IMG/VR virus record: IMGVR_UViG_3300036715_001789
Span: 1 to 21,733 of that record
Source of the DNA: a virus
Strand: one strand, 5' to 3'
Length of the DNA stretch: 21,733 bases
Both the position numbers and the translations under genes were made by a program. Below the pieces are notes generated by a model. That model was given only the letters and a program-made list of their open reading frames with translations. It had not been told where the DNA came from and did no database searches. This document shows positions 1 to 7,684 of this stretch, piece by piece (within the stretch, counting starts at the first letter, position 1; each line of letters begins with the position of its first letter).

Positions 1-1624
1 GATCATCTGAACGGGTTGATTGAGGGCGACCGACATACTTGCCCATGCCTGCATTCAACGTGTACGCAATGTAATTCGTCATGCGTGTGTAGTTGTCAGT
101 GTTCGTGACAGCATTGCTTGAGCTGTTATGACCGAATCGCGCGCCGAAGTAAGCACCACCTGGAACCGGGTTTGCGATCAGGTCAATTCCAGCTTGACCA
201 AGCACCGTCAATTCGGCTGTGCTGTATGGACGAGACAAGAAACTACGCTGCGTCGCCACGATCCCATAAAGGGCTTTGTTCAGGCTGGATTGCTCCGGAG
301 ACTGATTCGACAGCAAGCCAGCAATGAAACCTTGCGGGGAAATGACGCGAGTCGTGTTGTTGACTGTATCGAGGAAATAAATCCAGTCGCCGAGCAATTG
401 CTTGTAAGCGTAGGAATCGATACCCGCTGCAGCTTTCGCCGCCGCCGCATTTGTCGGCGTCTCACCAGCAGGGCCAACACCAATCATGTACGTACCTTCA
501 GACAAGCCGTAGGCAATCTGATTGCTCGATGTCGTGTAATCGTCACAATCCGCCAGCATAGCGATTGACGAACCGGTTGAACGTAGCGAGTACATGCCTG
601 TGCGTGTGCCAGTATCAACACCGACCAAGACAGCACCGGTGATTGTTGTGGCGCCATCGGTACCGGCTGCAAGTGTGGTCGTTGCAACTGCAACACCGGC
701 AGTGCTTGCACCAGCCGAAGCAACAGCCAATTGAGACGGTCCGCGCGCAACTGATTGACCAGCATTGATTGCCGCTGCCAAGGCAATCCACATCGCATTA
801 CCTGTACCCGCAATATTGTCGAATACCTCTGGTGTTTGACCAGGCAAGGCCAACGTGACACGCGATGTATTTGCTGCACTACCGGCCGACATTGTGACTT
901 GTAAGGAATTACCAAGCGTGCCAGTATATTTTGCTGTGATCGTGACGCCAGTAACAGCAGCGGCACCGCCAGTCAAAGTGCCACCGGATGGTGTAGCGCC
1001 TGACACTGTTGTGGCGACAGTCAGCGCATTGCCAGCAACGCCACCAGTAACAGCAGTCAGATTCAGCGTATTGGCTACCAGCGCATAACTGAACTTAATC
1101 AGATTGACGTCAGTGGAAGCTTGCAACAACGTGAGCAGCGATGCCAGGGTGACAGCAACAGTGCCGCCAATGTTCACCTGGTTACCAACCGCGCCAGAAG
1201 CAACAAAGGTGACAGTGGTACCGCCAAGTGTCAGAGTCGTACCTGCAACTGGGTTGGTCGTGAATGCCACGTTACCAATCGCAGCCGGAGCAGCAGCAGG
1301 AATCGCCGCAGTAGCAGCGACATCGGTACCATCCGTCACGCGCACGAAACGGAAGTTGGCAGCGCCCTGCAATACCGCAGCAGCGACAGCAGTCCCCATA
1401 TCATATTTGCGCGCCTGGATCGCTCCGAAGCTGCGCGCATAGTCAGCCATCGAACCGCCAACTACTGGTGAATTCGTTGGACCCCATTGCGCGGTACCGA
1501 CAATGCCGAGAATATTGGTAGGAACACCGTTGAGCAATGACACGCTCGGCGGAACGATCTGAACATAAAGATCAGGGACGATCAAAGCGGTCGTGTTGAT
1601 TTGACCTTGCTGGACTACAGGCAT
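1..1624 (-). CDS. Phage contractile tail sheath protein, 3' end cut by window edge
   Basis: The frame is open from the ATG at 1624 to the window edge, giving 541 residues with no stop. A good Shine-Dalgarno (GGAGGC) lies just upstream. The N-terminus (ILGIVGTAQWGP, then YARSFG, then a region with FRFVRV near residue 92) is typical of tail sheath proteins of contractile phages, whose subunits stack around the tail tube and contract on infection. Residues about 116-222 form a Gly/Thr/Val-rich, probably beta-stranded, inserted domain. The later part (RVISPQGF, then SRPYSTAEL, then GGAYFGARFG) looks like the conserved core. It is the last structural gene visible and follows a hairpin terminator and a 56-aa gene. 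The sheath call makes this a myovirus-type phage. What is seen: frame, start and motifs. What is inferred: function by resemblance. Confidence 0.85.
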   Translation of the reverse strand, partial: MPVVQQGQINTTALIVPDLYVQIVPPSVSLLNGVPTNILGIVGTAQWGPTNSPVVGGSMADYARSFGAIQARKYDMGTAVAAAVLQGAANFRFVRVTDGTDVAATAAIPAAAPAAIGNVAFTTNPVAGTTLTLGGTTVTFVASGAVGNQVNIGGTVAVTLASLLTLLQASTDVNLIKFSYALVANTLNLTAVTGGVAGNALTVATTVSGATPSGGTLTGGAAAVTGVTITAKYTGTLGNSLQVTMSAGSAANTSRVTLALPGQTPEVFDNIAGTGNAMWIALAAAINAGQSVARGPSQLAVASAGASTAGVAVATTTLAAGTDGATTITGAVLVGVDTGTRTGMYSLRSTGSSIAMLADCDDYTTSSNQIAYGLSEGTYMIGVGPAGETPTNAAAAKAAAGIDSYAYKQLLGDWIYFLDTVNNTTRVISPQGFIAGLLSNQSPEQSSLNKALYGIVATQRSFLSRPYSTAELTVLGQAGIDLIANPVPGGAYFGARFGHNSSSNAVTNTDNYTRMTNYIAYTLNAGMGKYVGRPQSTRSDD

Positions 1625-1642
1625 GGAAGCCTCCTAGAAATG

Positions 1643-1664
1643 AAAAAAGCCACCCGAAGGCGGC
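1643..1664 (-). terminator. Intrinsic terminator-like hairpin upstream of the sheath gene
   Basis: On the minus strand a 6-bp stem (GCCGCC pairing with GGTGGC, one G-U) closes a TTCG tetraloop and is followed at once by six T. It lies between the 56-aa gene and the sheath gene, so it would attenuate or need antitermination inside the late operon. Confidence 0.65.
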
Positions 1665-1685
1665 TTTGAATTGATTGTTGACGGG

Positions 1686-1856
1686 TTATTTTTTACGCTT
1701 CACCGGGGCATCTGCCACAGGCTCGAGGTCGGTTGTCGCAACCTTCACGACATTGCTTGAATGATCCCCGTCAAGAATCGTCTTCACGGTGTCTGCATCG
1801 GTGATTTCGTCACCTACTTGATAGTCGGCAAATGCCGTTGTCACTACGAGTTTCAT
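1686..1856 (-). CDS. Small phage structural-region protein, 56 aa, unknown function
   Basis: The ATG at 1856 is preceded by GAGGATGAT, a usable ribosome site. The 56-residue product begins MKLVVTTAFADYQVGDEI, has an acidic middle (DADTVKTILDGD), a VVKV strand and a basic KRKK end. It sits directly after the 277-aa gene and before the sheath gene, a slot often occupied by small unannotated proteins in contractile-tail phages. I do not recognise a named family. The gene is supported by its start signal, its composition and its position in a same-strand operon; the function is unknown. Confidence 0.65.
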   Translation of the reverse strand: MKLVVTTAFADYQVGDEITDADTVKTILDGDHSSNVVKVATTDLEPVADAPVKRKK

Positions 1857-1863
1857 ATCATCC

Positions 1864-2697
1864 TCATGAATAGAGAGTTACGGATTGAGTTGCGACCGGA
1901 ACAGATACACCCAATTGTTCGATAACGATCTGCGTCGTTACCACGGTATTGGTGAGGCAATATTCAACTGCGTACAACATGTCGCGGCGGTAGATACTGG
2001 CTTTCTGCGTGTCGTCATGCTGAACACTGCTTCGGTAACGCATGAGGCCTTGACTGCCGTCTGGCATCGTCAGTCGGTAAGTGTCGGTCAATGCTGCATC
2101 GATCGCGCCGGCGAATGGATCCCGCTGCGTGAATGAATTGGCCCACACTGAAACCTGAAAAATCTTTTCTCTACGTTGCAGCACGCGAATGCCAGTACCT
2201 TGCACACCGACCCGGGCGCTGATTGTCTTCGCGTTCGGTATCGTGATCACCGCACCAGTGTTCGAAGCTGCTCGTTTCACCGTCACCAGAGCGACTAGCG
2301 CGGTTGCTATCGATGTAGCCGTGTCGCTTGCCTGCACCGCATAAACAAAAGGCACACCGTCGACCAGGAGCGCTGCGTTCTGCCCTGCCCCGCCAACTCC
2401 GTCCACTGTTACTGTCACGCCGACCACCGTCATACCGACTGTCGCAGCGCTTAAGGTTGCGTCCTGAATCTCGGATGCATTCGATTCTGTGACCCGCTCG
2501 GTCGCAGTTGGAAATACTGAAACGTGTATCTTGCCGGCGCGCAGATCGACGTCGAGCTGAGGCGCAATCGGCCAGCCCTGATACACCAGAACTGGTGCCG
2601 CACCTGGCGCAATGGAAGATTGCCCGGTGCCGTTTGGATATGCCGTAGCAGCAATCAGTGCAACCAGTGCATTTGCGACATCGGTTGAATCAGCCAT
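1864..2697 (-). CDS. Probable tail-terminator or tail-completion region protein, 277 aa
   Basis: The start ATG shares one base with the stop of the upstream gene (TAATG at 2695-2699), showing translational coupling. The N-terminal 75 residues (ADSTDVANALVALIAA, then LVYQGWPIAPQLDVDL, then IHVSVFP) and the C-terminal part (KIFQVSVWANSFTQRDPFAGAID, in pieces, to the end) read as one domain split by an inserted, Val/Ala-rich, beta-looking domain at about residues 95-175. The two outer parts resemble tail-terminator type proteins that cap the tail tube before joining to the head. Its place between neck-like genes and the sheath gene fits. The exact role is inferred from order; I do not see a diagnostic motif. 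Confidence 0.6.
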   Translation of the reverse strand: MADSTDVANALVALIAATAYPNGTGQSSIAPGAAPVLVYQGWPIAPQLDVDLRAGKIHVSVFPTATERVTESNASEIQDATLSAATVGMTVVGVTVTVDGVGGAGQNAALLVDGVPFVYAVQASDTATSIATALVALVTVKRAASNTGAVITIPNAKTISARVGVQGTGIRVLQRREKIFQVSVWANSFTQRDPFAGAIDAALTDTYRLTMPDGSQGLMRYRSSVQHDDTQKASIYRRDMLYAVEYCLTNTVVTTQIVIEQLGVSVPVATQSVTLYS

Positions 2698-3338
2698 TAC
2701 GTGTGTTCCTCAACTGCTTGTATGCGCCAGCCCAGATCCGTGAATTCCGCGGCCTGCACGACAAAGCGCCTAGCTTGATCATCGACAATCACATCAGATG
2801 CGACGATTTGCGTTGTGATAGATGGCGGCAATAATATTTTCCAGCCTGAATTCTTCCCTGCTGACGGTACACCGGTACCGGATGATTCGCCGCGACCACC
2901 AAGCAAAATTGACGCTGGCCAGCCTGAAATAACCGCGACTTGTGCTGCTGTGTTTTCTCCGCTGTAGGCGACAGCGCCAACGCCAGAAGGCGGCGTGGTG
3001 CGCATGATGCTGACAATTCGATTGCACTCAATGAGGATAATTGGCAGCAGGAATTGTTTGCCGGCGACGAAGTAAGTCCCTTCAGTACCGACGATGTAAT
3101 CACCCGTCTGCGTTGTTGCATCGTTGATGAGTGCGAACCAAGTCGGGTCGCCGTATTGATTTGGCTCTTTAAAGTTATATGACGATGTCGAATCAATCGC
3201 CACCTTAATGGTAGAAACCAGATTGGACAAAGGCGCGGTTTGTGATATTGGACGATAAAGCGAATGCAATAACCCAATGATGTTCGCAGCCTTCGCATAT
3301 CCAGCATAGACACGGGCTTGAATTGTTGCTCCGTCCAT
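2697..3338 (-). CDS. Head-tail joining region protein, 213 aa, function unassigned
   Basis: I place the start at the ATG at 3338 (product begins MDGATIQARVYAGYAKAAN). It lies directly after the stop of the upstream gene at 3341, and the longer frame upstream is Trp/Cys rich and reads like a shadow of that gene. The product has an early helix, then a beta-rich middle (TWFALINDATTQTGDYIVGTE, in part; TYFVAGKQFLLPI; RIVSIMR) and ends DDQARRFVVQAAEFTDLGWRI. This composition is common in small neck and tail-completion proteins. The gene lies between a 128-aa neck-like gene and a tail-terminator-like gene, so head-tail joining is the likely process. No family is firmly recognised. Confidence 0.6.
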   Translation of the reverse strand: MDGATIQARVYAGYAKAANIIGLLHSLYRPISQTAPLSNLVSTIKVAIDSTSSYNFKEPNQYGDPTWFALINDATTQTGDYIVGTEGTYFVAGKQFLLPIILIECNRIVSIMRTTPPSGVGAVAYSGENTAAQVAVISGWPASILLGGRGESSGTGVPSAGKNSGWKILLPPSITTQIVASDVIVDDQARRFVVQAAEFTDLGWRIQAVEEHT

Positions 3339-3340
3339 GA

Positions 3341-3727
3341 CTACACCACAAACGAAACGCCACCACCAGCCGATAAGCCCGGACCAGCAGTGATGCCAAG
3401 AAACGCGCAAAATTCATTGCGCCATTGATTGAACAAAGCCGTTCTGTCGCGCACTTCATTTTTGTTGTGCTTCCAAACCGCCGCCGCTTCAGTATCCAAA
3501 TTGACGCCAGATGCAACGATTGCCGCCTCAAGCAGATAAAGATTTGTCAGAAAGTTGGTGCGAACAACGGTCTCTTCTTCCGCGCCCAGGGTGTTCATTT
3601 TGTATTCAAGCACACCGTACTGCGTAGAAAACCGATAGCCGGATGCTGGCGTTGGCGTTCCCGTGCCATATAGTCCATAGCCACAGAAACGGCGTATGTC
3701 GACCTTTTCCGTAGTTGTGAATGACAT
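3341..3727 (-). CDS. Neck / head-completion-like protein, 128 aa
   Basis: The ATG at 3727 overlaps the stop of the upstream gene by one base (TAATG). The product begins MSFTTTEKVDIRRFCGYG, which resembles the N-termini of small phage head-tail connector proteins that start with a short strand followed by a helix and a YG motif. A helical middle (TNFLTNLYLLEAAIVASG) and a Gly-rich tail (GPGLSAGGGVSFVV) follow. It lies two genes after the major capsid gene, where head-completion proteins are normally encoded. Assignment is from position and general look, not from a catalytic or diagnostic motif. Confidence 0.55.
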   Translation of the reverse strand: MSFTTTEKVDIRRFCGYGLYGTGTPTPASGYRFSTQYGVLEYKMNTLGAEEETVVRTNFLTNLYLLEAAIVASGVNLDTEAAAVWKHNKNEVRDRTALFNQWRNEFCAFLGITAGPGLSAGGGVSFVV

Positions 3728-3957
3728 TAGCAGCTCTCCGGGAACTCGACCAACGGTGCCAGGCGAGTGATTAAATCGGTGATTTCAGCGGGATCATTAA
3801 CGACTGTTCCAACCTGCCAAAAATGCATCTGCTCGTCATCATCCAAATAACCGTATGGCGATGCAAGTGTGACTTGTGTTGGCTGATCAGCTGGATTAGC
3901 TTTTGCCGCAGCCTCTGTTTTTGCAGCTGCTTTTTCTGCTGGTGTTTCTCGTGCCAT
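3727..3957 (-). CDS. Small protein after the major capsid gene, 76 aa
   Basis: The start chosen is the ATG at 3957, preceded by AAAGGAATC, a clear ribosome site. The longer frame would start inside the terminator hairpin at 3973-4004. The N-terminal third is Ala/Lys/Glu-rich (AEKAAAKTEAAAKA), probably helical or flexible. The rest (SPYGYLDDDEQMHFWQVG, then VVNDPAEITDLITRLAPL) is a compact domain of a type seen in small unannotated proteins beside phage capsid genes. A head-associated role such as head decoration or head fibre is possible but unproven. Confidence 0.6.
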   Translation of the reverse strand: MARETPAEKAAAKTEAAAKANPADQPTQVTLASPYGYLDDDEQMHFWQVGTVVNDPAEITDLITRLAPLVEFPESC

Positions 3958-3972
3958 GATGATTCCTTTAAA

Positions 3973-4004
3973 AAAAAGCCCGTCACCGAAGCAAAGGGCT
4001 TTTT
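3973..4004 (-). terminator. Terminator-like hairpin after the major capsid gene
   Basis: The arms AAAAAGCCC (3973-3981) and GGGCTTTTT (3996-4004) are perfect 9-base complements around a 14-base loop. A run of A/T on both sides makes it work in either direction. It begins 20 bases after the capsid stop and ends before the ribosome site of the next gene. Confidence 0.7.
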
Positions 4005-4023
4005 GTGTCAACGAAACAGCGGA

Positions 4024-5385
4024 TTAAACGTGTTCAATCGCCACCGCGCGCTTCAGATACTGAGCGCCAGCAGTTGGAATGATCGTTACATTGGCGGTTG
4101 CATCGGTTGGCACTGCAAAACCACCGATCCAGAACCAAGACTGACCAACGATTTGCGCCAAACGATCGATAGGGGCACGAGTGACCATGCAGACACTATC
4201 AACCATTTGAATCTCAGAGTTGGTACCAGATAAATCAGCCGCTTTTTGAGCCATACCAGAAAAATCACCCTCAACCAATGCACCAGGAGCACACAAGAGA
4301 GGTCTGCGCACCTTCAATGCTGCGTTGGTTGGATGAGTCTGCACCAGTGCTTCAGTGGTAGGAACGAAGTTCACGCCCATCAACTGAAAAACTTTGCCCT
4401 GACGAGCTTCTGGCGAACCGTATTGACCTTGATACATCAATTTGAAATCATTGTCCGAGAACAATTGGCGCATCGAGACGTTGTCCAAATACAGATTGAA
4501 CATTTCGTCCTGCATACCAGTGTTATTACGCAATGCGGCAACAGCATCTTCAATTACGCCGAGAGTCAACACGTCAGTGCTGACCAGCGAAGGTGTTGCC
4601 GTAGCAATACCGAATGCTGAACCACCGTTGTACTTACCGTTTGGACGAATCATGACGGGTGCATTGGCATGTGACACTTGGTTGAGCGCAGTACCATCGG
4701 CAACCGATACGTTACTGGTGAAGGTCAATGTGCCGGAGTATCCGCCTGGCGTGGTTGATACGTTGCCGCCATCGCGAGTGGTACCCGACAATGTGTACAC
4801 GTTCAGACCAACAATGACCGGCGCCGTGAAGGTGCCGGACACAGGTACAAACTTACCAGCGCTGGCGCCAGTGCCAAGTACCTGTTCAAACCCGCGCACG
4901 TCGTCCACGTTGATGGTCAATGCTGGGCCGCCAAGTGTTGTACGAACACGAGTATTGCCGCCTAAGTAGCCAGCAAACAAGGCATTACGTGCCAAGCGGT
5001 CAAGCGACTGCTTGGCCTGCTTACCGTTGGTCAAACCGTTGAGCAAAAACTGATTTGCGATACCAACTTGCGACGTCACTAGATTCAAGTCAATCGAATC
5101 ACCGTACTGGTCGATACCAAGAACGTACTGCTCAATTGTCTGACTGGATGGCGTGATGCCGTTATCCAAGTTCGTATTGGCAGAAGGCGCCAGCGGTGTT
5201 GTCACTGGCGCCTTTAAACCTGCACGAGTCTTGGTGACGGTCTCACCAACGTTGATAGAGACTGGCTCTTTATCAGCAACTGAACGATAACCAATTGCTG
5301 AATTAAGTCCAAGGTGAAACTCTTGCTCCAGGAAGCCTTGTTGAATCGCATTTTGTAGCGATGCGGGCATATTTTGAATGGGCAT
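4024..5385 (-). CDS. Major capsid protein, 453 aa
   Basis: The start is the ATG at 5385, with GGAG seven bases upstream. The frame extends further but that part has no ribosome site. The N-terminal part (MPIQNMPASLQNAIQQGF, then GLNSAIGYRSVAD, then PLAPSANTNLDNGI) and the later VDSVCMVTRAPIDRLAQIVGQ and YLKRAVAIEHV stretches fit a HK97-fold major capsid protein that assembles the head shell. Residues about 190-275 are Thr/Gly/Val-rich and probably form an inserted beta domain. It follows a coiled-coil scaffold gene and a portal gene, which is the classic order. The capsid call rests on order, size and general features rather than a catalytic motif. Confidence 0.8.
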   Translation of the reverse strand: MPIQNMPASLQNAIQQGFLEQEFHLGLNSAIGYRSVADKEPVSINVGETVTKTRAGLKAPVTTPLAPSANTNLDNGITPSSQTIEQYVLGIDQYGDSIDLNLVTSQVGIANQFLLNGLTNGKQAKQSLDRLARNALFAGYLGGNTRVRTTLGGPALTINVDDVRGFEQVLGTGASAGKFVPVSGTFTAPVIVGLNVYTLSGTTRDGGNVSTTPGGYSGTLTFTSNVSVADGTALNQVSHANAPVMIRPNGKYNGGSAFGIATATPSLVSTDVLTLGVIEDAVAALRNNTGMQDEMFNLYLDNVSMRQLFSDNDFKLMYQGQYGSPEARQGKVFQLMGVNFVPTTEALVQTHPTNAALKVRRPLLCAPGALVEGDFSGMAQKAADLSGTNSEIQMVDSVCMVTRAPIDRLAQIVGQSWFWIGGFAVPTDATANVTIIPTAGAQYLKRAVAIEHV

Positions 5386-5484
5386 TATTAACTCCAAATA
5401 GATGAAAAGATGGTTTTCTTCATCGCCTTGGCGTCTGGCCACGATGCGAATGTTGCCGCGATATGCGGCGTGTTACTTGTTACT

Positions 5485-6045
5485 TTATTGCTTCAGAAGT
5501 GCTGCTTTTGCTGCGTTGTACTCTACTTTGCTCATATCCTTGACCAGCTTCTGTGCGGGTGGGGTTACGGCTGGCGGCGTGATTGGCGTGCTGCTATTAG
5601 CAACACCAAACAGATACGGCTTGGCCTCTTTCAGGCTAGTGAATAACGCATCAGCGCCATCAATTGAGCCATCGTCTTTCAGCGAAACCTTTGATAGATC
5701 AGCCAGCTTCAAGCCGTCCATATCGATCAATCCTGCTTCTTTCGCCTTGACCTTGAGTTCCGCACGCAAGATACGTTCGTTCGCGGCTGTATTGGCCTCG
5801 TTTATTTTGGTTTCGACATCCTTGGCAGAGTTCGCTACCGAATCTTCGGCAGTTTTGAGCTTTCCTTCGAGTTCTTGATTCTTCAGACGAAAACCTTTGT
5901 TTTCGGCGCGAAGTTCTTTTACGTACTCAAGGGAAAATGTTTGTGACTCTGGCGGTGTTTTTGATCCACCTCCTCCTTCATCATCGACCGCATGAAAACG
6001 TAGAAAACGTGGGAAAAGCAATTGAAACAGTTTTGATTTAGGCAT
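5485..6045 (-). CDS. Phage head scaffolding protein, 186 aa
   Basis: The ATG at 6045 follows GAGGG. After a basic/aromatic N-terminal stretch and a short Gly-rich linker (DDEGGGGSK), residues about 40-105 form a strongly predicted coiled coil (KELRAENKGFRLKNQELEGK, KTAEDSVANSAKDVETKINE). Then comes KAKEAGLIDMDGLKLADLSK, a stretch typical of scaffold proteins that precede capsid genes, and a Pro-rich linker with a short C-terminal helix (VEYNAAKAALLKQ), which in scaffolds binds capsid subunits. Scaffold proteins guide procapsid assembly and then leave. It lies between portal and capsid genes, which supports the call. About 100 bases separate it from the capsid start, with no further gene seen there. 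Confidence 0.75.
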   Translation of the reverse strand: MPKSKLFQLLFPRFLRFHAVDDEGGGGSKTPPESQTFSLEYVKELRAENKGFRLKNQELEGKLKTAEDSVANSAKDVETKINEANTAANERILRAELKVKAKEAGLIDMDGLKLADLSKVSLKDDGSIDGADALFTSLKEAKPYLFGVANSSTPITPPAVTPPAQKLVKDMSKVEYNAAKAALLKQ

Positions 6046-6059
6046 CTGGCCCTCTTTAT

Positions 6060-6082
6060 AAAAAAACCCACATCAAGCGGGT
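6060..6082 (-). terminator. Terminator-like hairpin between portal and scaffold genes
   Basis: On the minus strand ACCCGC pairs with GTGGGT-type bases (6 bp with one G-U) around a TTGAT loop and is followed by seven T. It lies in the 51-base gap after the portal stop. Confidence 0.65.
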
Positions 6083-6096
6083 CGGTTGTAAATTCT

Positions 6097-7563
6097 TTAG
6101 TCGTCTGAATTAGCCAGCGGCGCATTTTCAGGCTTTGGCGGTAAATTTGGCGGTGGTGGATCTGCATCGATCTGCTGGAGCTCGTTTTGTGGATCCGCAA
6201 TGTCGTAACTGGAAGCCAGAGACTTCACTGCCGTTTCACGTGAGAGCAAACAAGATTGGCGCAATACGTCAAGCGTTACTGCCTGTGTCTGCTTATCTGC
6301 AAACGTCGGCGCGTACCACTGAGGCCAACGCAACGATAAATCTTCATCAGATAGCTTAGGCAGCTTCTTGCCCTTCTTATCAATCAACTCAAACTTGGAA
6401 GATGCAGCCACAACCATATTCAGCAATGACAACAAAGCGCCCTCGCCGTAACTGATGCGCAGCTTGTCAGCCAACCAAATCAATGTTTGATTCATCAACT
6501 CCATTGCGCGGCCGGACTGAGCTGCAGCAAGTTTGTCGGCGTTGGAGCGATTACCGCCCGTGCCTTCGAGTGCAATTTCTCGCAAACCACGTACCCAATC
6601 AAGCACGGCCGCAGCGGCGGTACCGTTGATCTCCAACAGTTTTGCATCGCCTTCAGCACTGGTAATAATTGCGTTTGCAGCACCACGTACTACTTGGCCC
6701 TGTTCGCCAAAAGCTGGCTCTTTGATATGCAATGTAGGATCAGCCGAATACTTCAGACCGCGTCCACCTTGCGACAGCAAATAATCCGCTTCCATTTGCG
6801 TATCAATCGCCTCGCTGCCGAATGTCGGCTCACCATCGATTGAATCACCACCGGGCAAATTCTTAATCCACACCATCGGCACGAAACCAAGTTTATGCTG
6901 AGTGCTACGCGCAGTATCGACCGTTGGCGCTACGTCTTTTTCGTCTGTTCTCTGTGGGATGAACCAGTTTTCAGCGACTGAATCCCATTTGCGTTGAAAC
7001 CAGAAATCCAGAGTGACATCAGCGTCCGCAATTGGATAGCCCATGTCTTTGAGAACAGCACCCTTTACTTTCCTGCGCTCAGTCACTGACTTGAGTGTGT
7101 CGGGTGCTTGAAGCTCCCATTCTGGCGTCAGGAATGCCGTTGGCATCACATCGAAGAACACCCGGCTAGCCATCACACGCAACATGACCACGACAGATCC
7201 GACCGAGCCACGCGTTGCAGCGTCAATCATCACTCTATTCAAGCCTGATTCTTTTATCAGCTTAGCCAATGCGTCGCGAGTCGGTTCGTCAATACATTCA
7301 ACAGAAGGAAAGTGTCCTTCAGAAAACAGTAATGAAACCGAGTCATTGACGACCGTACGGCAAAACTTGTTGCGTGCCGATGGTCTGCGCTGTGCAAGCG
7401 AAATGTATTCGCCGGCGCCGTTCTTTTCAGTGCTGAACGGATACTTAAGATTTTCATACATCGTGCCATCTAAGACACGCGTTAATGCCAGGAGTAAATG
7501 TGTGCGCTCAGGATAATCCGAGTCTTTTGGATACGTTGATCGCAGGTTGATAAAATCTGACAT
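6097..7563 (-). CDS. Phage portal protein, SPP1 gp6-like, 488 aa
   Basis: The product is 488 aa, the usual size for SPP1-type portals. It opens MSDFINLRSTYPKDSDYPER and contains the pattern of a portal N-terminal half (RRPSARNKFCRTVVNDSVSL, LLFSEGHFPSVEC, DAATRGSVGSVVVMLRV) and a C-terminal helical part (TGGNRSNADKLAAAQSGRAM, ELMNQTLIWLADKL), ending with a Pro-rich tail (DADPPPPNLPPKPENAP). Portals form the dodecameric ring through which DNA is packaged by the terminase and leaves the head. The gene follows terL with a tiny coupled ORF between. No strong ribosome site precedes its ATG, which fits coupling to that ORF. Confidence is high on family, moderate on subtype. Confidence 0.85.
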   Translation of the reverse strand: MSDFINLRSTYPKDSDYPERTHLLLALTRVLDGTMYENLKYPFSTEKNGAGEYISLAQRRPSARNKFCRTVVNDSVSLLFSEGHFPSVECIDEPTRDALAKLIKESGLNRVMIDAATRGSVGSVVVMLRVMASRVFFDVMPTAFLTPEWELQAPDTLKSVTERRKVKGAVLKDMGYPIADADVTLDFWFQRKWDSVAENWFIPQRTDEKDVAPTVDTARSTQHKLGFVPMVWIKNLPGGDSIDGEPTFGSEAIDTQMEADYLLSQGGRGLKYSADPTLHIKEPAFGEQGQVVRGAANAIITSAEGDAKLLEINGTAAAAVLDWVRGLREIALEGTGGNRSNADKLAAAQSGRAMELMNQTLIWLADKLRISYGEGALLSLLNMVVAASSKFELIDKKGKKLPKLSDEDLSLRWPQWYAPTFADKQTQAVTLDVLRQSCLLSRETAVKSLASSYDIADPQNELQQIDADPPPPNLPPKPENAPLANSDD

Positions 7564-7566
7564 GTT

Positions 7567-7680
7567 TTATTGACTCATTTGGTTGACAGCGCCCGCGCTT
7601 GGTAAAAACAAACTGAAAGGATCGGCCTCATCTTCGTCGCTGTCTGCGTCGATATGTCCCGTCGGTGCGCTTCCGGTCAC
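7567..7680 (-). CDS. Possible tiny protein between terL and portal, 37 aa
   Basis: A GTG at 7680, five bases past the terL stop, opens a 37-codon frame whose TAA lies three bases from the portal ATG. The product is acidic in the middle (DADSDEDEADPFSLFLPS) and ends GAVNQMSQ. A weak AGG lies upstream of the GTG. Position and coupling argue for it: the portal ATG lacks its own ribosome site. Against it stand the GTG start and very small size. No known family is recognised. Confidence 0.4.
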   Translation of the reverse strand: MTGSAPTGHIDADSDEDEADPFSLFLPSAGAVNQMSQ

Positions 7681-7684
7681 AAAA

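Noticed and set aside
118-1471. Several plus and minus open frames inside the first 1.5 kb
   Set aside because: All are shadows of the sheath frame, which runs unbroken from 1624 to the window edge and carries the recognisable motifs.
3165-3180. boxA-like GCTCTTTA sequence
   Set aside because: It is on the plus strand inside a minus-strand gene; a second match near 19779 lies upstream of the PL-like start, so neither would be in the relevant transcript.
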